A DNA stretch of 33,825 bases from Bacillota bacterium (GTDB taxonomy: Bacteria; Bacillota; Bacilli; Alicyclobacillales; SLC66): positions 1-33,825 of the forward strand of contig JAKACX010000024.1 of the NCBI GenBank assembly GCA_021821055.1. Direction: 5' to 3'. The translations under genes were made by a program, and so were the position numbers. The stretch's first letter is position 1, and each line of letters starts with the position of its first letter. Below the pieces are notes generated by a model. The model saw only the letters and a list, made by a program, of their open reading frames with translations, made no database searches and was not told the origin of the DNA. Below, piece by piece: positions 17,289 through 24,891 of the stretch.

Positions 17289-20150
17289 ATGGCGCATGAG
17301 AATATCGTGATCAAGGGCGCCCGGGTGCACAATCTCAAGAATATCGACGTGACCATTCCCCGCGACCGCCTGGTCGTGCTGACGGGCCTGAGCGGATCGG
17401 GGAAGTCGTCCCTCGCGTTCGACACTCTCTATGCGGAGGGGCAGCGACGGTACGTGGAGTCGTTGTCCGCCTACGCGCGCCAGTTTCTCGGGCAGATGGA
17501 CAAGCCGGACGTCGACGCGATCGAGGGACTGTCGCCGGCGATCAGCATTGACCAGAAGACGACAAGCCGCAACCCGCGGTCGACGGTCGGGACAGTCACT
17601 GAAATCTACGATTATCTGCGGCTGTTGTACGCCCGCATCGGTAAACCCCACTGCCCGAAGTGCAATGTCCCGATCGCGTCGCAGACGATCGACCAGATGG
17701 TCGACCGTCTGCTGATGGCGCCCGAGCGTTCTCGTCTGCAGATCCTGGCTCCCGTGGTGAGCGGGAAGAAGGGCGAGCACGCGAAGGTCTTTGAGGATCT
17801 CGCGCGCAGCGGCTACGTGCGCGTGCGGGTGGACGGAGAAGTGCGCGAACTCGGCGAACCGATCAAGCTGGAGAAAAACAGGAAGCATGACATCTCCGTG
17901 GTGGTTGACCGCATCGTGTTGAAAGACGATATCCGCGCGCGCCTGACGGACTCCCTGGAGACGGCGCTGTCGCTCTCTGGCGGGCTTGTCGTCGTGGACA
18001 TTGCGGACGGCGAGGAGATGCTGTTCAGCCAAAACCTGGCATGTCCCACGTGCGGCTACAGCGTTCCGGAACTGAGTCCCCGGATGTTTTCCTTCAACAG
18101 CCCGTTTGGCGCGTGCGCGGCGTGTTCCGGCCTCGGAGTCAAGGTGGAGGTGGACGTGCAACTCGTCATTCCGGACCGCGGCAAGTCGATTGCCGGGGGG
18201 GCGGTGACGCCGTGGGTGGGGTCGTCCTCGACCTACTACCCGGAACTGCTCGCCGCCGCCTGCCGCACGTTCGGCGTGCCGATGGACGTGCCGGTCGCGG
18301 AGTTGCCTGAGGACGGACTGAACCGTCTGCTTCACGGTGGGCAAGAGAAGGTGCGTTTCTCCTTCGAGAACGACTTCGGCCAGGTCAAAGAGGCCGAACT
18401 CCTGTATGAAGGCGTGGTCCCGAACCTCGAACGGCGCTTTCGCGAGACCGCGTCGGATTTTATCCGCGAATTCATCTCCGGGTACATGAGCAGCCGGCCT
18501 TGTCCGGAGTGCGGGGGCTGCCGGCTGCGCCCCGAGAGTCTCGCGGTGCGGGTCGGCGGCGAGGACATCGCCGCGGTGACGGCCAAGTCGATCACGGGAG
18601 CGCTGGACTTCTTCGCCAACCTGACGCTGTCGGACAAGGATGCGCAGATCGCCAACCTCGTTCTTAAGGAGATCAGCGCGCGGCTCGGTTTCCTGCGCGA
18701 CGTCGGGCTGGATTACCTGACCCTCGCGCGCTCCGCGGGCACGCTCTCCGGCGGGGAGGCGCAGCGCATCAGGCTGGCGACGCAGATCGGCTCCAGCCTG
18801 GTCGGGGTGTTGTATATCCTGGATGAACCGAGCATCGGGCTGCACCAGCGCGACAACGCGCGCCTGCTGCGCACCCTGTCGCGGATGCGCGATCTCGGCA
18901 ACACGCTGATCGTCGTCGAGCACGACGAGGATACGATGTTTGCCGCGGACCACATTCTTGACATTGGCCCGGGGGCGGGGGAGCGCGGCGGCACCGTCGT
19001 GGCCCAGGGCAGTGTCCAGGAGATCATGGACAACGCGGCCTCTCTCACGGGACAGTACCTCAGCGGGCGTCGCTTCGTGCCGATCCCGGGCGCCCGCCGG
19101 CCGGTCACGGAGCGCGTGATCACGCTGCGCGGCGCGCGCGAGAACAACCTCAAAAACCTGACGGTCAATTTTCCCCTGGGCGTCTTCACGTGCGTCACGG
19201 GAGTTTCCGGTTCGGGAAAGAGCACCCTTGTGAACGAGATCCTGCACAAGACGCTCGCCGCGCGCCTGAACGGCGCGCATGTGCGGCCAGGCAGACACGA
19301 CGGCGTGGCGGGACTGGAGCATGTGGACAAGGTGATCGACATCGACCAGTCGCCGATCGGGCGGACGCCGCGGTCGAATCCAGCCACCTACACGGGCGTG
19401 TTTGACGATATCCGCGACGTCTTCGCTTCCACGACCGAGGCGAAGGTGCGCGGCTACAAGAAGGGCCGCTTCAGTTTCAACGTCCGCGGCGGCCGCTGTG
19501 AAGCGTGCCGCGGGGATGGAATCATCAAGATTGAGATGCACTTTCTGCCCGACGTCTACGTGCCGTGCGAAGTGTGCAAGGGCAAGCGGTACAACCGGGA
19601 GACGCTCGACGTTCACTACAAGGGCAGGTCGATCGCCGACGTCCTCGACATGACGGTCGACGAGGCGCTCATCTACTTCGAGAATGTGCCCCGCGTCGCG
19701 CGGCGGCTCGCCACCCTGCAGGAGGTCGGGCTCGGGTACATGCGGCTCGGCCAGCCCGCGACGACGATGTCCGGCGGCGAGGCGCAGCGCGTGAAACTTG
19801 CGTCCGAACTGCACCGGCGCAGCACCGGAAAGACGGTGTACATCCTCGACGAACCGACCACGGGTCTGCATGTCGCCGACATCGAGAAACTGCTGCACGT
19901 CCTGCAGCGCCTGGTGGAGGCCGGCGAGACAGTCATCGTGATCGAGCACAACCTCGATGTCATCAAGACCGCTGACTACCTGATTGATCTTGGCCCGGAG
20001 GGCGGCGACCGTGGAGGACGCATCGTGGCTTCCGGAACGCCGGAAGAGGTGGCGCAGGCGAAGGGATCGCACACGGGACAGTACCTGGCGCCGATCCTGA
20101 AGCGCGATCGCGACCGGGCGAACGACTTGAGCGCCGTCATCCACGCCTGA
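17289..20150 (+). CDS. uvrA: Excinuclease ABC subunit A
   Basis: Dimeric damage-sensing ATPase of nucleotide excision repair. The 953-residue protein has two ABC modules: Walker [10 protein letters not shown] (about 34) with signature LSGGEAQR (about 487), and Walker [10 protein letters not shown] (about 638) with signature MSGGEAQR (about 828). Zinc-binding CXXC pairs occur at CPKC, CPTC...CAAC and CEAC...CEVC. The ATG at 17289 follows AAAGGGGG at a slightly long distance; GTG at 17253 is the only in-frame alternative and lacks a site. Co-transcribed with uvrB behind the SOS box. Confidence 0.97.
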   Translation: MAHENIVIKGARVHNLKNIDVTIPRDRLVVLTGLSGSGKSSLAFDTLYAEGQRRYVESLSAYARQFLGQMDKPDVDAIEGLSPAISIDQKTTSRNPRSTVGTVTEIYDYLRLLYARIGKPHCPKCNVPIASQTIDQMVDRLLMAPERSRLQILAPVVSGKKGEHAKVFEDLARSGYVRVRVDGEVRELGEPIKLEKNRKHDISVVVDRIVLKDDIRARLTDSLETALSLSGGLVVVDIADGEEMLFSQNLACPTCGYSVPELSPRMFSFNSPFGACAACSGLGVKVEVDVQLVIPDRGKSIAGGAVTPWVGSSSTYYPELLAAACRTFGVPMDVPVAELPEDGLNRLLHGGQEKVRFSFENDFGQVKEAELLYEGVVPNLERRFRETASDFIREFISGYMSSRPCPECGGCRLRPESLAVRVGGEDIAAVTAKSITGALDFFANLTLSDKDAQIANLVLKEISARLGFLRDVGLDYLTLARSAGTLSGGEAQRIRLATQIGSSLVGVLYILDEPSIGLHQRDNARLLRTLSRMRDLGNTLIVVEHDEDTMFAADHILDIGPGAGERGGTVVAQGSVQEIMDNAASLTGQYLSGRRFVPIPGARRPVTERVITLRGARENNLKNLTVNFPLGVFTCVTGVSGSGKSTLVNEILHKTLAARLNGAHVRPGRHDGVAGLEHVDKVIDIDQSPIGRTPRSNPATYTGVFDDIRDVFASTTEAKVRGYKKGRFSFNVRGGRCEACRGDGIIKIEMHFLPDVYVPCEVCKGKRYNRETLDVHYKGRSIADVLDMTVDEALIYFENVPRVARRLATLQEVGLGYMRLGQPATTMSGGEAQRVKLASELHRRSTGKTVYILDEPTTGLHVADIEKLLHVLQRLVEAGETVIVIEHNLDVIKTADYLIDLGPEGGDRGGRIVASGTPEEVAQAKGSHTGQYLAPILKRDRDRANDLSAVIHA

Positions 20151-20219
20151 GACCCGGGCTGCGCCGCGGCGGCGCGGAAGCGAACGGCGGCAACCGATTT
20201 GCCGGTGGGGGTGTGGGCT

Positions 20220-20615
20220 GTGTCCGAGGGAAAGAACACGGATGCCGGGCAACCGCCTGCGACGGACAGCGGCGCGACGGCGGGCGGCGCGTCCCTGGAG
20301 CAGTTTGCCGCGCTCGACGTGCGCGTCGGCACGGTCGTGGCCGCGCGTCCCCATGCGACGGCGCGCAAGCCTGCGTACCAGTTGCAGATCGACTTCGGTC
20401 CCCTCGGTGTGAAGTCGAGTTCGGCGCAGATCGCGGCGCTGTATACGCCGGAGACATTGATTGGCCGCCAGGTGATTGCGGTCGTCAACCTCCCGCCGCG
20501 CAAGGTGGCGGGGTTCGTGTCCGAAGTTCTGGTGCTTGGCGCCCTCACCGGGGAAGGGGCGGTCGTTCTGCTGGCTCCGGAGCGCCGCGTCGCCGACGGC
20601 GACAGGATTGCCTAG
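20220..20615 (+). CDS. csaA: CsaA-type tRNA-binding-domain protein
   Basis: A small dimeric OB-fold protein described in B. subtilis as a chaperone-like factor linked to protein export; the fold also resembles tRNA-binding domains of aminoacyl-tRNA synthetases. The 131-residue protein carries FAALDVRVGTVV, the segment YQLQIDFGPLGVKSSSAQI and VVNLPPRKVAGFVSEVLVLG, which are typical of CsaA. An extra low-complexity N-terminal segment (about 1-22) precedes the fold. GTG at 20220 with GGTGGGGG upstream is preferred; TTG at 20199 is possible. It lies 69 bp after uvrA, perhaps as the last gene of that transcript. Confidence 0.88.
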   Translation: MSEGKNTDAGQPPATDSGATAGGASLEQFAALDVRVGTVVAARPHATARKPAYQLQIDFGPLGVKSSSAQIAALYTPETLIGRQVIAVVNLPPRKVAGFVSEVLVLGALTGEGAVVLLAPERRVADGDRIA

Positions 20616-20734
20616 GGGAACTGTGACATTCGGTCGGTCCGTCGCGGGTCTGTCCAGCGATAGCGTTTGACTAAAGCCTCAAACGCTATCGCAGTCCATT
20701 TTGGCTTGCGCTCCGGACTTTTTCGCAGTTCCCC
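20615..20734. repeat. Nested inverted-repeat element after csaA
   Basis: Outer arms GGGGAACTG (20615-20623) and CAGTTCCCC (20726-20734) are perfectly complementary and continue inward a few more pairs. They enclose the perfect 14-bp inverted repeat at 20657-20692. The element of about 120 bp begins at the csaA stop codon. It could be a small non-coding palindromic or MITE-like element or a folded 3' region. No transposase and no target duplication were seen. Confidence 0.45.
20657..20692 (+). terminator. Perfect 14-bp hairpin, possible csaA terminator
   Basis: GCGATAGCGTTTGA and TCAAACGCTATCGC flank an eight-base loop (20671-20678). A short ATTTT follows six bases later. The stem is strong, but the T-run is short and displaced, so terminator function is plausible rather than certain. 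It may instead be part of the larger repeat element. Confidence 0.5.
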
Positions 20735-20953
20735 CGAGGGACATGCGATAAACCGAATTTCGGCAGGCGCAGTCACTCGACGTATGGCGCCCGGGACGAA
20801 TCGCTGCGCCGATCTGTCCGCAGGACAGCGGCGCCGCGGATGTGGCTCGTAGGGCGCCGTGAGCGCCATGGAGGCGGGCCGGTTGCGGCGGCCGGGGGAG
20901 CGCTGTCCCGCACTGTTTGCGATCGGCGACAAGGTGGTCTCTCGCGCCGCCGC

Positions 20954-21071
20954 GACGGAATGGAAGCGGGAACGCGGACGGAATGGCAGACGGGTGCGCG
21001 GGCGGAATGGCAGACGGGTGCGCGGACGGAATGGAAGCGGGTGCGCCGACGGAATGGCAGACGGGTGCGCG
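20954..21071. repeat. Five-copy 23-24 bp tandem repeat
   Basis: Units begin at 20954, 20977, 21001, 21025 and 21048, each close to GACGGAATGGCAGACGGG followed by TGCGCG. Copies 1 and 4 are 23 bp and copies 2, 3 and 5 are 24 bp, so no single reading frame is kept. It lies in the non-coding stretch before the PucR/YxkF-like gene and ends about 28 bp before the likely start of translation. Looks like replication slippage; length variation among strains would be expected. Confidence 0.85.
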
Positions 21072-21182
21072 GATGACGCGGCGCGGGAGGGATGACGGCT
21101 GGACGAGTGGCTCTTTGGCATTGCGGAATCGTTTGAAGGACGGCTGGCCGTCTCGACGGTCGCGCCCGCCGGGCTGGGACGC

Positions 21183-22127
21183 GTGGAACCGGATGCGGGG
21201 GGCGTGGGGTGGAACGGGCGTCTGTGGCGCGCGGTTCTTGGCGCGGATGAGGCCGTGTACTACGTATCCCATGAAATGGACGCGCTCAGCGCCGCCGAGC
21301 GCCATATGCTCCAGGTGCTGCTCTACGGCAATCCGCGGCAGGTGAAAACGGACAGCGCGCCGTGGAAGGACTGGATCCGCGACGCGCTGCAGGGCGGCGG
21401 CGATCCGTTCCCGGGTCCCGTGCGGATTGACGATGAGTGGGAGCGGGCGGTGCCGCCGTTTCGCTGGCCGGTGTTCGCCATCGGGCTAAAGAGCGTGGAC
21501 GGGCGGTCTTCGGACCTTCTGTCCGAGGCGCAGCCGATGCTGGAATCGTTCACCGACGCGGTCGAATTCCAGCCGCACGTCATCGACGGCGACGGACTGA
21601 TGGTCGCCATTTTCCCCGCAGGGACGACTGAACGGGTGGATGAGCGGGCCGGGGAGGAGACGGCCAGGGCGCTGCAGGACGGACTGCGCTCCGAGGGGTT
21701 TGTGGAGGCGCGCGCGGTGTGGAGCGGGCTGATCCGCGGATTCCCGGAACTGCTGCAGACGGTGAGGCGGTTCGTCCACATTCTGCGCGCCGCCGAGGTG
21801 TTCCTGGAAAATGAGCGGCTGTTCGGGGTGCACGGCCTCGGCGTCTATGAGTTGTTGCTCGGGGTGCGCCAGTCTCTCCGCCAGGCGTACGTGGAGCATG
21901 TTCTGCCGCCGACGGCCGTTGCGGCGCTCGGCGCTGAACTCGAACAGACAGTTGCCATGTTCGTCCAGTGCGATCTGAACATGAGCGAGACGGCGCGGCA
22001 GCTTTACCTGCACCGCAACAGTCTGCTGTACCGCATTGAACGCATCCGCGATCTGACCGGGTACGACATCCGGCGTTTCGCGGACGCCGTCACGGTCTGG
22101 ACGGCGCTTCTCTTGCACCGCCTGTGA
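21183..22127 (+). CDS. PucR/CdaR-type helix-turn-helix protein (YxkF-like)
   Basis: A 314-residue protein whose C-terminus carries the PucR/CdaR-type helix-turn-helix: MFVQCDLNMSETARQLYLHR followed by NSLLYRIERIRDLTGYDIRRF (about 255-300). The N-terminal two thirds have no motif I recognise. In B. subtilis yxkF, encoding the same kind of protein, lies directly before msmX, as here, so this is probably its counterpart; its signal and targets are unknown. The start is unusual. GTG at 21183 has no ribosome site, yet the frame continues upstream to a TGA at 21093 with a protein-like sequence (LDEWLFGIAESFEGRL). The best ribosome site (GGGAGG, 21085-21090) points to a CTG at 21099. Confidence 0.8.
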   Translation: MEPDAGGVGWNGRLWRAVLGADEAVYYVSHEMDALSAAERHMLQVLLYGNPRQVKTDSAPWKDWIRDALQGGGDPFPGPVRIDDEWERAVPPFRWPVFAIGLKSVDGRSSDLLSEAQPMLESFTDAVEFQPHVIDGDGLMVAIFPAGTTERVDERAGEETARALQDGLRSEGFVEARAVWSGLIRGFPELLQTVRRFVHILRAAEVFLENERLFGVHGLGVYELLLGVRQSLRQAYVEHVLPPTAVAALGAELEQTVAMFVQCDLNMSETARQLYLHRNSLLYRIERIRDLTGYDIRRFADAVTVWTALLLHRL

Positions 22128-22133
22128 CGCGTG

Positions 22134-22183
22134 TACGGCGAAGTGCCTAAAGCTGCCGGCGCATGTTTGTACACTTTGCCGTA
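22134..22183. other. 12-bp inverted repeat between the YxkF-like gene and msmX
   Basis: TACGGCGAAGTG (22134-22145) and CACTTTGCCGTA (22172-22183) pair over 12 positions with one G-T, around a 26-base spacer. It lies seven bases after the regulator gene's stop codon. It may be a terminator without a T-run or an operator for msmX. Confidence 0.4.
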
Positions 22184-22207
22184 TGGCGACCGCTTTTCTC
22201 TCCGGGG

Positions 22208-22213
22208 TATACT
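22208..22213 (+). promoter_or_regulatory. Possible -10 element of msmX
   Basis: TATACT, 42 bp before the msmX start, is a good -10 match, but no convincing -35 is found at 16-18 bp. Low confidence. Confidence 0.3.
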
Positions 22214-22255
22214 TGGACCGACAACACCCGGAGCGTCCGGAAAGGGGTACAGACA

Positions 22256-23365
22256 GTGGCGAATGTGAGTCTGAAAGGCGTGTACAAACGGTATACAGGC
22301 GGAGTGGTTGCGGTTACGGACTTCAGCCTTGAAATCGCTGACAAGGAATTCGTCGTGCTGGTCGGGCCGTCCGGCTGCGGCAAGTCGACGACGCTGCGCA
22401 TGATCGCGGGGCTGGAGGAGATCTCCGACGGCGACCTGTTCATCGGCGCGCGGCGAATGAACGACGTGGCGCCAAAGGATCGCGACATCGCGATGGTGTT
22501 TCAGAACTATGCACTGTATCCTCATATGACTGTGTACCAAAATATGGCGTTTGGTCTGAAACTGCGCCGGTTTCCCAAGGCTGAGATCGACAAGCGTGTG
22601 CAGGACGCGGCGAAGATTCTCGATATTCAGCACCTGCTGGCCCGCAAGCCGAAGGCGCTGTCGGGCGGCCAGCGGCAGCGCGTCGCGCTCGGGCGCGCGA
22701 TTGTGCGCGAACCGCAGGCCTTCCTGATGGACGAACCGCTTTCCAACCTTGACGCGAAACTGCGCGTCCAGATGCGTTCGGAGATCAGCAAGCTGCACAA
22801 GCGACTGCAAACCACATTCATTTACGTGACGCACGACCAGACGGAAGCCATGACCATGGGGGACCGGATTGTCGTCATGAAAGACGGGTTTATCCAGCAG
22901 GTCGCGACGCCACAGGAGATTTACAACTTTCCGAAGAACCTCTTCGTGGCCGGGTTCATTGGATCGCCGTCGATGAACTTCGTCTCTGGGCAGCTGCAGG
23001 AGAACGGCGGGAAGATCCGTTTTGAGGCGGAGGGCATGAGCCTTGAGCTTCCGGAAGGACGCTACGAGGGCCTGCGCAAGGCGGAGGTCGTGGGCAAGGA
23101 GGTCGTGCTCGGGATTCGGCCGGAACACGTCCACGACGAGCCGGTCTTTGCGGAGACGTATCCCGGCGGCGGATTTACCGCCAGTGTGGACGTGGTGGAG
23201 CACATGGGGTCGGAAATGTACCTGCTGATGGACGTGGCGGGGCAGCCTGTCAACGCTCGGATTGTGGCGCGCAGCGACGTGAAGGTGGGCGACGAACTCA
23301 AATTGACGATCGACATGAGCAAGTTCCACCTGTTTCGCAAGGATACGGAGGAAGCTGTCTTTTAG
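22256..23365 (+). CDS. msmX: Multi-sugar ABC importer ATPase (MsmX/UgpC/MalK type)
   Basis: Cytoplasmic ATPase that in B. subtilis energises several carbohydrate importers whose own operons lack an ATPase. The 369-residue protein has Walker A GPSGCGKST (about 37), signature LSGGQRQR (about 136), Walker B AFLMDEPLSNLDAKLR and the C-terminal MalK-like OB domain (about 240-365) with VLGIRPEHVHDEP. GTG at 22256 has AAAGGGG eight bases upstream. No permease or binding-protein gene is adjacent, which fits a shared ATPase. A terminator-like hairpin follows. Confidence 0.92.
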   Translation: MANVSLKGVYKRYTGGVVAVTDFSLEIADKEFVVLVGPSGCGKSTTLRMIAGLEEISDGDLFIGARRMNDVAPKDRDIAMVFQNYALYPHMTVYQNMAFGLKLRRFPKAEIDKRVQDAAKILDIQHLLARKPKALSGGQRQRVALGRAIVREPQAFLMDEPLSNLDAKLRVQMRSEISKLHKRLQTTFIYVTHDQTEAMTMGDRIVVMKDGFIQQVATPQEIYNFPKNLFVAGFIGSPSMNFVSGQLQENGGKIRFEAEGMSLELPEGRYEGLRKAEVVGKEVVLGIRPEHVHDEPVFAETYPGGGFTASVDVVEHMGSEMYLLMDVAGQPVNARIVARSDVKVGDELKLTIDMSKFHLFRKDTEEAVF

Positions 23366-23402
23366 TGTCGCGGCGTCGGACGCGAGGACCGGACTTCAGA
23401 GA

Positions 23403-23450
23403 GGGATCGCACGGGGGAGAGACGTCTTTGCTCCTGTGCGGTCCCTGTTT
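23403..23450 (+). terminator. msmX terminator hairpin
   Basis: The arm at 23403-23419 (starting GGGATCGCACG) pairs with 23431-23445 (CTCCTGTGCGGTCCC), with a two-base bulge and two G-T pairs. TGTTT follows. This is a strong stem with a short T-rich tail between msmX and the hprK promoter. Confidence 0.6.
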
Positions 23451-23452
23451 CA

Positions 23453-23482
23453 TTGGGCCGGAGCGCGCAATTCGGGTATAGT
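23453..23482 (+). promoter_or_regulatory. hprK promoter candidate
   Basis: TTGGGC (23453-23458), an 18-bp spacer and TATAGT (23477-23482) lie 40 bp before the hprK start and just after the msmX terminator. Transcription would start near 23489, inside the palindrome at 23485-23498. Confidence 0.5.
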
Positions 23483-23484
23483 GG

Positions 23485-23498
23485 GTATCGTACGATAC
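23485..23498. promoter_or_regulatory. Perfect 14-bp palindrome at the hprK transcription start
   Basis: GTATCGTACGATAC equals its own reverse complement and lies two bases after the -10 element. An operator for an unidentified dimeric repressor is a natural reading; it does not look like a CcpA cre site. Confidence 0.5.
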
Positions 23499-23522
23499 AG
23501 ACGCTTGAAGAGGGATGGATCG

Positions 23523-24470
23523 ATGAGCAAATTTATCACGGTGCGCGATCTGCTCGCCGCACTGCCGCTTGACATTCTGGTCGGCCAGCGCGGGCTGTCG
23601 CGACCGGTGCGCTCGGTCGAGATTCACCGGCCTGGGCTCGCTCTTGCGGGGTTTCTGCAGCATTATCCCGCAGAACGGGTTCAGGTCATGGGCCGCACGG
23701 AATTCGCCTATCTGTCGTCGCTGTCGGAGGGGGAACTGCGTGCCCGGGTGGGGGCGCTGTGCGCGTACGAGGACACGCCGTGCATCGTGGTCACGCGCGA
23801 TCTGCAGTCACCGGAGCCAATGGTCGCATTGGCGGAGGAAGCGGGCGTTCCATTGCTGAGCACGGCGCTGTCGACGCCCAAGCTGGTGGCGCAACTGACC
23901 ACGCTGCTCGAATTGCGGCTCGCTCCGGAGACTTTGGTGCACGGCGTCCTGGTGGACGTGTACGGGATCGGGATTTTGATGACAGGCGCGAGCGGCATCG
24001 GCAAGAGCGAGACCGCGCTCGAACTGCTCAAACGCGGGCATCGCATGGTGGCCGACGACGCCGTGGAGATCCGTCAGACATCGGAGGATACGCTGGTGGG
24101 TTCGGCGCCGCCGCTGCTGCAGCACCTGCTGGAGATCCGCGGGCTGGGAGTCCTGAACGCGATGACGCTGTTCGGCGCCGGCGCGATCCGCACGCACAAG
24201 AAAATCGAGATGATCGTGGAACTGGAATCCTGGCAGGACGACCGCTCGTACGACCGTCTCGGGCTTGATGAAGCCAAGCGACGCATTCTTGATGTCGAGT
24301 TGACGAGCCTCGTGGTCCCGGTCCGCCCTGGACGAAACCTCGCCATCATCATCGAGGTCGCCGCCATGAACCAGCGCCTGAAACGCATGGGCTATCACGC
24401 GGCGCGGGAACTGTCGGAAAAATTGCTCTCCACGATCGGCATCGAGGATCGAGAAGAGGAGCGGGACTAG
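23523..24470 (+). CDS. hprK: HPr kinase/phosphorylase
   Basis: Bifunctional sensor that phosphorylates HPr (and Crh) on Ser46 with ATP and reverses this with phosphate; P-Ser-HPr is the co-repressor of CcpA in low-GC Gram-positive catabolite repression. The 315-residue protein has an N-terminal domain (about 1-130), the P-loop GASGIGKSE (155-163), the acid pair ADDAVEIR and the second signature LLEIRGLGVLNAMTLFGAGAI. The ATG at 23523 is preceded by AGAGGG. In B. subtilis hprK is followed by lgt; here a 421-bp gap and the his cluster follow. Confidence 0.96.
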   Translation: MSKFITVRDLLAALPLDILVGQRGLSRPVRSVEIHRPGLALAGFLQHYPAERVQVMGRTEFAYLSSLSEGELRARVGALCAYEDTPCIVVTRDLQSPEPMVALAEEAGVPLLSTALSTPKLVAQLTTLLELRLAPETLVHGVLVDVYGIGILMTGASGIGKSETALELLKRGHRMVADDAVEIRQTSEDTLVGSAPPLLQHLLEIRGLGVLNAMTLFGAGAIRTHKKIEMIVELESWQDDRSYDRLGLDEAKRRILDVELTSLVVPVRPGRNLAIIIEVAAMNQRLKRMGYHAARELSEKLLSTIGIEDREEERD

Positions 24471-24626
24471 GCGCCATGGAGGGTTGCCGGGTCGGCTGCC
24501 CTGTGTCGACGCGTGAAGTCGAGAGACCGCCGTAATGCGCCGCGCTTAGGCAGTCATGCGGGTCTACCGGGAAAATACGAGCTCACCTGTACCGCGCCAT
24601 CCGCGGCGCCGGATTGAGTCGCATTG

Positions 24627-24667
24627 TCATGATCCGCTCCCGTGCGGATGCGCCGCACATGGCGGTC
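24627..24667 (+). repeat. Dispersed ~41-bp intergenic repeat, copy 1
   Basis: Aligned without gaps to 33423-33463, it is identical at 35 of 41 positions. Conserved blocks are TCATGATCCGCT, GTGC, TGCGCCGCACA and GGCGGTC. In this copy GTGCGG and CCGCAC form a 6-bp hairpin. It lies 260 bp before hisZ. Confidence 0.7.
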
Positions 24668-24788
24668 TATCCGCGATGTCCGGGAGGCCTTGTCAGACAG
24701 GGCCCGGAGTACAGTGATCAAGAGCATCCGGTCTCTGCAACACGCGTCCGTGCATCCCCCGGGTTGCGTGGCTGGCTGCGTCAGCGGA

Positions 24789-24818
24789 TTGACAGGCGGG
24801 CGGACCGGATGATAGGAT
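24789..24818 (+). promoter_or_regulatory. Histidine cluster promoter
   Basis: A perfect TTGACA (24789-24794), an 18-bp spacer and TAGGAT (24813-24818). The leader to hisZ is about 67 nt, too short for a T-box riboswitch, so histidine control must act another way. Confidence 0.6.
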
Positions 24819-24831
24819 GGGGGCGATCAGA

Positions 24832-24859
24832 CGCTTTAGTATATTAGCACGCTAAAGCG
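24832..24859. promoter_or_regulatory. Palindrome in the his leader, candidate operator
   Basis: CGCTTTAG (24832-24839) and CTAAAGCG (24852-24859) are perfect 8-bp arms around an AT-richer centre. The half-sites also share two inner positions. It sits just after the predicted transcription start and 32 bp before hisZ. A TrpR-family HisR/YerC-type repressor is known for Bacillota his genes, but I cannot confirm its motif here; a short leader hairpin is the alternative. Confidence 0.5.
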
Positions 24860-24891
24860 ACAGACGCGGCACTTGTGCGGGTGGTGGATGA

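Larger units (their letters stand above)
24471..24891. other. hprK-hisZ intergenic region
   Basis: 421 bp without a supportable gene. It holds a weak hairpin after hprK (GGGTTGCC/GGCTGCCC near 24482-24503, no T-run), a short palindrome around 24597-24612, one copy of a dispersed 41-bp repeat (24627-24667), the his promoter (24789-24818) and a leader palindrome (24832-24859). A 77-codon open frame at 24614-24847 has no ribosome site and no recognisable similarity. Confidence 0.6.

Noticed and set aside
16866-20354. 1162-codon open frame on the minus strand
   Set aside because: It lies antisense to uvrB and uvrA, which are certain. Its sequence is low-complexity and Arg/His/Asp-rich, typical of antisense frames in GC-rich genes.
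20954-21071. CRISPR array
   Set aside because: Repeats are contiguous without spacers, and no cas gene is present.
20840-21121. Short repetitive peptides encoded across the tandem repeat on both strands
   Set aside because: Units of 23 and 24 bp break any single frame, and there is no ribosome site. The repetition is a DNA feature.
22120-22135. CcpA cre site before msmX
   Set aside because: TGTGACGCGTGTACG departs from the cre consensus at key positions.
24614-24847. 77-codon open frame before hisZ
   Set aside because: No ribosome site, Arg-rich composition, and it spans the his promoter.
24819-24891. T-box riboswitch for histidine
   Set aside because: The leader is too short, and no specifier stem or T-box sequence is visible.
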